21,071 nucleotides of DNA, from the IMG/VR virus record IMGVR_UViG_3300025418_000675, positions 1 through 21,071 of that record. One strand, 5' to 3'. The position numbers and the translations under genes were made by a program. Source of the DNA: a virus. A model generated the notes under the pieces. The model did no database searches and was not told the DNA's origin. It was given only the letters and a program-made list of their open reading frames with translations. Positions 14,182-19,733 of the stretch are shown one piece after another (the first letter of the stretch is position 1; the number at the start of each line of letters is the position of its first letter).

Positions 14182-14462
14182 GGATTCAATTCTTTCTGTT
14201 GTTTAACCCAATTCTGTAATGCTTTTAATTGGTCTGCGGTTAAATGGTAAGTACCATAATTCTCTGCAATTATTTTTTCAGCATCTGATAACTCTACATT
14301 ACTTTCCGGTAATACCTGTAAATCCGTTGGCGGTACCATCAGTTGATCCGGTGGAGTTGGGAACGGAATTCGTAGCGGCGTAGTTGTGCAAGCGGATAAA
14401 AGAACCAGGCAGCTTACACAAGCTATCATCTTTAGTTGTAATATACTTAATAATCGTTTCAT
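14178..14462 (-). CDS. Rz1-like outer-membrane spanin lipoprotein (o-spanin)
   Basis: A 94 aa lipoprotein starting at ATG 14460-14462, which has AAAGG seven bases ahead. The frame is open to an earlier ATG (14481-14483), but that one lacks a ribosome binding site. The signal (MKRLLSILQLKMIACVSCLV) ends in the lipobox LLSAC with lipidated C25, and the mature chain begins with proline-rich TTTPLRIPFPTPPDQLMVPP, as in Rz1. It begins inside the i-spanin gene in another frame (14299-14462 shared) and runs beyond its end, the overlapped Rz/Rz1 layout. Together they bridge inner and outer membranes and disrupt the latter in the last step of lysis of Gram-negative cells. Confidence 0.85.
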   Translation of the reverse strand: MKRLLSILQLKMIACVSCLVLLSACTTTPLRIPFPTPPDQLMVPPTDLQVLPESNVELSDAEKIIAENYGTYHLTADQLKALQNWVKQQKELNP

Positions 14463-14778
14463 TTTTCGCCTTTGTTGCTTCATGAGTTTTTATATAATCA
14501 TCGAGCGCTTGTTTTGTAATATCTTTTTGGTCCGAAACAACTTGGTTGATTTTTGCTTCTTCATCCACTAAAACATCACGTCTTCCATCTATATAGAATC
14601 CCGAAGCAAACAAGATAACGCCAAGTAATTCTATAACAATTACTGCAATAAACCTGTACATAACAGGAATTAAAAATTTAAAAAATTGGACCAGAACAAA
14701 AAGGGCAACACCGAAACCGATAATTGCCCATGGCATCCAACTTGGAATTAGTCCTAAGAACCAATTTATACTAAACAT
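14299..14778 (-). CDS. Rz-like inner-membrane spanin (i-spanin)
   Basis: A 159 aa protein with two hydrophobic N-terminal helices (about residues 17-36 and 41-62), then a periplasmic coiled coil (64-116, RRDVLVDEEAKINQVVSDQK) and a C-terminal CKLPGSFIRLHNYAA at 121-135, which resembles the end of many Rz proteins. Classical Rz has one N-terminal helix, so the second one is unusual. The o-spanin gene starts inside it in another frame. ATG 14776-14778 overlaps the stop of the 69 aa gene by eight bases. With the o-spanin it forms the spanin complex. Confidence 0.8.
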   Translation of the reverse strand: MFSINWFLGLIPSWMPWAIIGFGVALFVLVQFFKFLIPVMYRFIAVIVIELLGVILFASGFYIDGRRDVLVDEEAKINQVVSDQKDITKQALDDYIKTHEATKAKNETIIKYITTKDDSLCKLPGSFIRLHNYAATNSVPNSTGSTDGTANGFTGITGK

Positions 14779-14980
14779 ATTCTACTTTTATCCATTCATA
14801 ATCTGAAAACTGATAACTCATATGAGCTTTGTATTCAACTTTCAACTTATCAAATTTAAATTTAATCCATTCCGCTAATGAAGCACTATCAAGTCCACGG
14901 ACTCTGATATATGTAACACCATCTTCTTTTTTTACTTCTGCTTTTAAGTGAAATGATTCCCAAATGGCTTCAACAATCAC
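14771..14980 (-). CDS. hypothetical protein, 69 aa (GTG start)
   Basis: GTG start at 14978-14980, with AAAGGA seven bases ahead; the preceding stop TAA abuts it (TAAGTG). An alternating strand/helix pattern (SFHLKAEVKK, VTYIRVRGL, SLAEWIKFKFDKL, SYQFSDYEWIKVEYV) suggests a compact alpha/beta fold without membrane segments. No family recognised. It lies between the small CTS-bearing protein and the spanin genes. Confidence 0.65.
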   Translation of the reverse strand: MIVEAIWESFHLKAEVKKEDGVTYIRVRGLDSASLAEWIKFKFDKLKVEYKAHMSYQFSDYEWIKVEYV

Positions 14981-15274
14981 TTAAAAGTCCTTTCGTTTAC
15001 CCATTCCCATTGGCAACCGTGGATCTGCGTGTTTCTTTTTGTGTTTTCTTAAATCAACACCAGGTTCGCCTTGTTTACCAACACCGATACCTGCAACAGC
15101 ACCACCGCCAGCAGTATTAGTTGGTCCGCCACCGCCTGCGGCGCCAGCACCCATTTCATTTAATTCATCTTCTTTAACGCAAGAACCTTTTGAGAATGCT
15201 GTTTTTCCTGGTACTGGTTTATAACCAGTCCAGCAGCGACCTTTTTCTTCTAAGTATTTTTTAAATGAAATCAT
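14981..15274 (-). CDS. putative internal head protein with capsid-targeting-like leader, 97 aa
   Basis: Begins MISFKKYLEE, very similar to the leader of the DUF6321-like protein at 19212-19733 and in form to the T4 capsid-targeting sequence that ends in [L/I]-x-E. It continues with CWTGYKPVPGK...CVKED, a short two-Cys module also seen in that protein (CWKGYTAVG...CVPEE). A second L-x-E site (LNE-M, 38-41) precedes a Gly/Ala-rich flexible stretch and then a basic tail with HKKKHADPRLPMGMG. Known: T4 internal proteins are targeted into the prohead by such leaders, which gp21 removes. Inferred here: this is a packaged protein. ATG at 15272-15274 overlaps the 128 aa gene stop by four bases. Confidence 0.62.
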   Translation of the reverse strand: MISFKKYLEEKGRCWTGYKPVPGKTAFSKGSCVKEDELNEMGAGAAGGGGPTNTAGGGAVAGIGVGKQGEPGVDLRKHKKKHADPRLPMGMGKRKDF

Positions 15275-15657
15275 ATGTTCCTTAATATCTCTGCGATATT
15301 CATATCTACTGGTATATCAGCAGACCGAATGTTTTTACCATTTATACCCCAAATCATTTCAGGCATAATACCCAAATATGATAGGAATGTTTTCAATATG
15401 TCATAGTCTCGTTCATCAATTCTATAAAATAATATTCTTGATGTGACTTCTGGACCAAAAACATTATTCAATAAAATGATATGGTTTAATATCAATCTTT
15501 CTTTGAGAGTTTTGGTGACCTTATATCTACGAAATAATCGTTTGAGATATTTGGTTCTTTTGATATCTCCCTCAAATTCAGACATAACACAATTAGGCGA
15601 TTCATAACACTTCATTGCGTACATCATAAAATTATCTTCATTCAAATCATCAAACAT
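15271..15657 (-). CDS. conserved phage protein, 128 aa (DUF7207-like)
   Basis: I recognise this as a widely conserved small protein of T4-like phages that I remember as DUF7207: YESPNCVMSEFEGDIKRTKY, LKERLILNHIILLNNVFGPE, RILFYRI and a C-terminal L-P-D-like IPVDMNIAEILRNI. Helical, soluble, charged. The function is unknown to me; homologues lie among head and tail genes. ATG 15655-15657 follows a strong hairpin by seven bases. The name is from memory and should be checked against Pfam. Confidence 0.75.
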   Translation of the reverse strand: MFDDLNEDNFMMYAMKCYESPNCVMSEFEGDIKRTKYLKRLFRRYKVTKTLKERLILNHIILLNNVFGPEVTSRILFYRIDERDYDILKTFLSYLGIMPEMIWGINGKNIRSADIPVDMNIAEILRNI

Positions 15658-15664
15658 AATTAAA

Positions 15665-15686
15665 ATGGGTACCCGTAGGTACCCAT
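15665..15686 (-). terminator. perfect 9-bp hairpin, probable terminator or mRNA-stabilising element
   Basis: ATGGGTACC at 15665-15673, loop CGTA, GGTACCCAT at 15678-15686. On the minus strand the stem follows the stop of the 214 aa structural gene and is followed by TTTTAATT just before the ATG of the 128 aa gene. Stem is perfect but the T-run is short, so it may be a partial terminator or a processing/stability element that sets a high level of the structural gene. Confidence 0.7.
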
Positions 15687-15698
15687 CCCTATAATATA

Positions 15699-16343
15699 TT
15701 AAACGCCAGCAATAAAATTACCAAAACTTGTGTTTGCTGAACTTGTGTTTGATGCAGTAGCGTTAGCAAGTGCAACCAAAGTCTCTTTCAAATAACGCAC
15801 TGTACCATCAGCGTTGACTTTCTTCTGTACATGAACCCAACCTTGAGTCATATTACCAACTTGAGTAGCAGTAATACCTGTTGGTAAATTGGTTGATGTA
15901 TTAGCACAACGAGTTGCAGTCATCAAAATGGTGTCAGAATTGTATGTGGTTTCTACTGTCTTGTTTGAATTGTAAGCAATTGCTTTATCAAATTCAACAG
16001 TCCAACCAGCATTTGCTGGACCAAACAAATTATTTGACAATGTGATAGTATTGCCGCTAATTGTAGAAATCTGAGTATTAGATTCAAAGAATCCTGGTGT
16101 ACCGTTACCGGACAAACCACCAACGTTATTTGCACCTAATGTATAGAAGTAAACCCATTGACCAACAGCAGCACCAACGTTAGCTACGTTGTTCTGTGCA
16201 CCATCGTTATAAGCAACTTGAATAACGTTGTTACCAGCTGTATTACCGGTACGAACCGTAAATTGTAATACTTCTCTTGTTTCACGTTCCACATCAAATT
16301 TTGGCTTTTGATTGTGGTTATCTGTATTTCCCCATGTTGGCAT
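15699..16343 (-). CDS. putative virion structural protein, 214 aa
   Basis: Begins MPTWGNTDNHNQKPKFDVER and ends with GWVHVQKKVNADGTVRYLKE and then ETLVALANAT... Asn/Thr/Gly-rich beta-strand composition throughout, with no signal or membrane segment. I recall similar proteins starting with WGNTD and ending in an ETLVAL stretch among structural proteins of T4-like cyanophages and related phages. The ribosome binding site is very strong (AAGGAG six bases before ATG 16341-16343), and a hairpin follows the gene, which suggests high, insulated expression as for a structural protein. The specific role (decoration, head or neck) is not known. Confidence 0.7.
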   Translation of the reverse strand: MPTWGNTDNHNQKPKFDVERETREVLQFTVRTGNTAGNNVIQVAYNDGAQNNVANVGAAVGQWVYFYTLGANNVGGLSGNGTPGFFESNTQISTISGNTITLSNNLFGPANAGWTVEFDKAIAYNSNKTVETTYNSDTILMTATRCANTSTNLPTGITATQVGNMTQGWVHVQKKVNADGTVRYLKETLVALANATASNTSSANTSFGNFIAGV

Positions 16344-16375
16344 CTTATTCTCCTTGTAAGCCTTTGGTTATGTTT

Positions 16376-17653
16376 CTATTTATCTTTCTTCTTATCTTCT
16401 TTTTTCTTATCTTTATCATCTTTTTTCGTGACATCTGGTTGACCAGGACGGTTTCTCATCATTGGATCAATCTCTACATCGTCACGCTTCTCACCAGTTA
16501 GTGTAGTACCACCGGTCAATACTGCAGCGGCCTGTGGTTTCTTTTCACCATGACTGTCTTTTTCATCGGCTTTTTCATGCTTAGGTTTCTTACCATAAGT
16601 TGCAACCGATTTATCTTCTTTTTCGTGGTCGTACATATCTTCCTTGACCATACGCTTATTTTTGTATAATGCCTTAATCATACGAGCAGATTTAGATAAT
16701 TGTTTCTTTTTTTCAGACACAGGTTCTAATTGAGCATTAGGTAAACCATCGGCATTGGTGGCTGCCTTGGCGTCACCAACATCTTCTTTAGTAGAAATCA
16801 ATTTTCCTTTTTTATGACCTTTTACAAATTTTTCAATATCTTTATCGTGTTTTTTATCTGCTTTTTTCTGTAAGGAATGTAACAAAGGTGAAACATCTTC
16901 TTTATTAACTTGTTTTTGTAAACGGTCAATAGCAGATGACATACCAGAACCATCTTTAGATTGCTTTTTTTCAATATCAGCGTGTTTCTTTTCACGTTCA
17001 GCTGATGCCTTACGAAACTTTTCTAATGCAGTATCTTTACTTGCCGCTTCGCCAAACAAAGTTTTTTTGATGACGCTAGCACGACTAAGTTCTTGTAATT
17101 TGGCTTCTTCGACTTTACTTTTCATACTAGTTTCTGTAATTCCCAAATAAGACAATAATTGTTTCAATAAGAATCTATTGTTCCATGCTTTTGTCATTGG
17201 ATCTTGTTTTTTTGTATCTTCCATAGTAACTTCTTCTGGTGTCAATTTAGTAGTTTGACTTGCTTCACCTTTAATAGGATTTTGGTGAGGATGTGTCGTT
17301 ACTGGTTTAATTGTATAATGTGAAGCCACTTTTTGTAAAGATTTTTGTCTACGCAATGTTGGTGAATGAATGTCTAAAGAACGAGCATCGCCATCTTTTC
17401 TTTGAGTAGTCATATCTTCATTCATATGTCTTTCTTTCCATTTTAGAAAAGCATTAGACTTAGAATGAGCAATCTTAGTATCTTTCGAAACATATTGTGG
17501 GTCGATACCTTTAGATTGTAGATATTGATTTAATGTAGCAGATTCAGCAACTTGATGCTTAGCTGAATACTGACCTAACTGGCTAGGGTTTGTAAAATTG
17601 GTGCCCCTAGCCGGTTCAGGATTCTTCTTAACGATATCTTTAAACTTTTTCAT
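16376..17653 (-). CDS. Lys/Glu-rich disordered protein, 425 aa (putative head-internal)
   Basis: A highly charged, low-complexity protein. It starts MKKFKDIVKKNPEPARG, then has more ordered parts (NQYLQSKGIDPQYVSK, AFLKWKERHMNED at about 68-80, and NRFLLKQLLSYLGITETSM in the middle), and ends with a lysine/aspartate tail (DKDKKKEDKKKDK). Candidate [L/I/V]-x-E sites include VAE-S, ITE-T, VEE-A and LQE-L. A related style is seen in the 510 aa neighbour. T4-like phages pack many basic, lysine-rich proteins in the head core; here that is an inference from composition and neighbours. ATG at 17651-17653 follows the 510 aa gene stop by nine bases. No family recognised. Confidence 0.65.
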   Translation of the reverse strand: MKKFKDIVKKNPEPARGTNFTNPSQLGQYSAKHQVAESATLNQYLQSKGIDPQYVSKDTKIAHSKSNAFLKWKERHMNEDMTTQRKDGDARSLDIHSPTLRRQKSLQKVASHYTIKPVTTHPHQNPIKGEASQTTKLTPEEVTMEDTKKQDPMTKAWNNRFLLKQLLSYLGITETSMKSKVEEAKLQELSRASVIKKTLFGEAASKDTALEKFRKASAEREKKHADIEKKQSKDGSGMSSAIDRLQKQVNKEDVSPLLHSLQKKADKKHDKDIEKFVKGHKKGKLISTKEDVGDAKAATNADGLPNAQLEPVSEKKKQLSKSARMIKALYKNKRMVKEDMYDHEKEDKSVATYGKKPKHEKADEKDSHGEKKPQAAAVLTGGTTLTGEKRDDVEIDPMMRNRPGQPDVTKKDDKDKKKEDKKKDK

Positions 17654-17662
17654 ATGAGTCTC

Positions 17663-19195
17663 TTAGTTAGAAATCTTACCCATCATTGTTTCTTTTTTCA
17701 ACTTCTTAAATGATTGGCGAGCCAAATCACGAGCACGGCTCATTGGTGTATGAACTGCACCAGATTTATCTTTAACATTCTTTGGCATCTTTTCCCAACC
17801 TGGACTACCAGCAATTACTTTCTCATCCATTTGAACTTCTTCATGAGTAATTTGGTGTTCGGAAGAAAAATGAGATTGTGGAGTTGGATGACCTAATTTG
17901 TCGTCAAGCTTGATATCTACGGCACCTGGATTTGTAGTAATCTTTTGTTTCTCTCTTGTATCTTCACCTTTTTCGATTTGCTTAGGTACTGGTTCTTCAC
18001 CAGCAGTTTTCAAATCTACTTTATAGTTTTTGAAAGAATTGATTTTGCCGCCAGCAACACGACCTTTTAACATATCTGTGGTAACTTTATCACTAGATTT
18101 ATCAACTTGTACTTCAACATCTTCTTTCATCTTCATTTTGATTGGCTCATGTTTTTCAACAGCAGACAATTTGTAATGACGATAAGCATGAGTTCTCAAT
18201 AAGTCTTTGGCTTGTTCCATTGCATCTTCATCATTCTTAGCAGTCAATAGAGCCATACTTGCCCATTTGCCAGTCTTTGGATCATCAAAGTGAGCAGCAT
18301 GAGTAATGTTTGCTTCTTCTAATGTTTCTTCTTTGATTTCTGGTTTGCCTTTAAGAAAACGACCAAGTTGTGTCATTGTACCTTTAACAGTACCTGGTTT
18401 GTGTTTCAAATATGCCTTATCAGCAATATCAGTATTCTTTGCTGGAGATGCTTCATCCAATTCTTCACCTTCGTATTCATCAGAAGAATCTTCTTTCATT
18501 GCTTGCTTAGTAGCAGTAGCATACATTACATTCTTCCAATTCTTACCATAACGTTGTTTGAAACCAGCTTCGCCTTTTTTCATAGACATAACAATCTTTT
18601 CACGCTTCTTCATTTGAGCGTCAGACATTTCTTCTTCACCAAGATTATTATCGGTGAAAATTTCATCTGTACCAGAACTTTTTGCTTCGTGAATTGCTAA
18701 TAATTTTTCAGCAAAAGTAAGGCCTTCCATTTTAACTGTATTCTTTTGGCCTTTGTGCATAGTCACATTGTGGTGACCAACTTCTTTTTTAGCAATCTTC
18801 TTTGCTTCTGGTTCAGTAATACAATCTTTAGATTCTTCTTTCATGTCCTTAGCTTTAGGACCTTTAACATCATCAACAGAATGTTTAGTTTGGTCAGCAC
18901 GAGCTTTCTTAGAATTACCGTAACTAGAACCATAAACTTTCATGCCTGTTGGTGTAGGTACTTTCTCAGCCGCTTCATCCATTTCAATTGCTTCTGCATG
19001 AGACTTTGCTGTAACAGGATATTTTTTACCTTGAAACTCAAAATGAGATTGATTGGCTTTCTTGGCAGCATGAGCAGCTTTGTGAAAACCAGTTTCATCC
19101 ATTTCTGCGTCAGTAATCATTTTCTTTTTATCTTCTTCCAAAACTTGATTAACTGCGTCAATCATAGATTGGGATACTAAGGTCTTTGCAAACAT
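17663..19195 (-). CDS. large modular disordered protein, 510 aa (candidate processed head protein)
   Basis: Short recognisable modules are separated by charged linkers. FHKAAHAAKKANQSHFEFQG at 37-56 and MSDAQMKKREKIVMSMKKG to KNVMYATATKQAM (190-233) resemble pieces I recall from many T4-like phage proteins. A compact alpha/beta-looking module lies at 296-350 (THAAHFDDPKTGKWASMALL ... SAVEKHE), and GAVHTPMSRARDLARQSFKK at 479-498 closes the protein. Between modules are [L/I]-x-E sites: LEE-D (19-22), IHE-A (168-171), LDE-A (246-249), LEE-A (292-295). These resemble the T4 gp21 prohead-protease consensus, so the protein may be cut into several internal peptides. ATG 19193-19195 with AGGAG ahead. 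Function is not known; processing is inference. Confidence 0.68.
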   Translation of the reverse strand: MFAKTLVSQSMIDAVNQVLEEDKKKMITDAEMDETGFHKAAHAAKKANQSHFEFQGKKYPVTAKSHAEAIEMDEAAEKVPTPTGMKVYGSSYGNSKKARADQTKHSVDDVKGPKAKDMKEESKDCITEPEAKKIAKKEVGHHNVTMHKGQKNTVKMEGLTFAEKLLAIHEAKSSGTDEIFTDNNLGEEEMSDAQMKKREKIVMSMKKGEAGFKQRYGKNWKNVMYATATKQAMKEDSSDEYEGEELDEASPAKNTDIADKAYLKHKPGTVKGTMTQLGRFLKGKPEIKEETLEEANITHAAHFDDPKTGKWASMALLTAKNDEDAMEQAKDLLRTHAYRHYKLSAVEKHEPIKMKMKEDVEVQVDKSSDKVTTDMLKGRVAGGKINSFKNYKVDLKTAGEEPVPKQIEKGEDTREKQKITTNPGAVDIKLDDKLGHPTPQSHFSSEHQITHEEVQMDEKVIAGSPGWEKMPKNVKDKSGAVHTPMSRARDLARQSFKKLKKETMMGKISN

Positions 19196-19211
19196 TTTTA
19201 TTCTCCTGTTT

Positions 19212-19733
19212 TTATCTGCATTTCCACTTGCGTAATGCTAGTGCTTTTCTTGTTGGTTCACCGTTTGGTTTCTTCATTGGTCCCTTCATGCCGCCCATGC
19301 GAGCACAAAATGACTTTCTACGTTTAGCTGCTTTACTACCGGCTTTTACTTTACCAGTTACAGCTCTTTTTAATTTAGATCCTGGATTTTCTCTACGATA
19401 AGATGCAATACCTTTTGCATTTAAACCACCAGTAGGATTCTTGCCTTCTTTTCTACGCCAAGCAGCAGATTCGTATAATTCTTCGTCTGAAACATCTTCC
19501 AGTTCTTCCCAAATAGATTCAGGATCAACACCGTTTTGTTCTGCCATATCGTATACAACTTCTTCGAGTATGTCGAACAATTCTTCTGGATTATATTCTT
19601 CAGGTACACAATTAGGTACTGTACGGCCATTTTTCTCTTTTGTACCAACAGCAGTATAACCTTTCCAACAGGCTTTCTTTAAAGCACCGGTAGGTTTTGC
19701 AACTTCATTTAAGTATTTTTTAAAAGATATCAT
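19212..19733 (-). CDS. DUF6321-like basic protein with capsid-targeting-like leader, 173 aa
   Basis: Three parts. MISFKKYLNE (1-10) resembles the T4 capsid-targeting leader ending in L-x-E. A CWKGYTAVG...NCVPEE module (22-46) and an acidic stretch (46-88) follow. From about residue 89 comes the domain I recall as DUF6321: SAAWRRKEGKNPTGGLNAKG, a basic KAGSKAAKRRKSFCARMGG and a C-terminal KKPNGEPTRKALALRKW. The site LYE-S (86-89) lies exactly between acidic and basic parts, and would free the basic domain if cut by a gp21-like protease. The basic part likely binds DNA. ATG 19731-19733 overlaps the upstream stop by four bases. The family is from memory; processing is inferred. Confidence 0.72.
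   Translation of the reverse strand: MISFKKYLNEVAKPTGALKKACWKGYTAVGTKEKNGRTVPNCVPEEYNPEELFDILEEVVYDMAEQNGVDPESIWEELEDVSDEELYESAAWRRKEGKNPTGGLNAKGIASYRRENPGSKLKRAVTGKVKAGSKAAKRRKSFCARMGGMKGPMKKPNGEPTRKALALRKWKCR

Noticed and set aside
16374-16384. GATAAATAG upstream of the structural gene as a late promoter
   Set aside because: It is the coding end KDK plus stop codon of the 425 aa gene and only loosely matches the late box.
18368-19180. Long plus-strand frames opposite the 510 aa protein
   Set aside because: Phe/Ile/Cys-rich products are the mirror image of Lys/Glu codons; no ribosome binding sites and no plus-strand neighbours.
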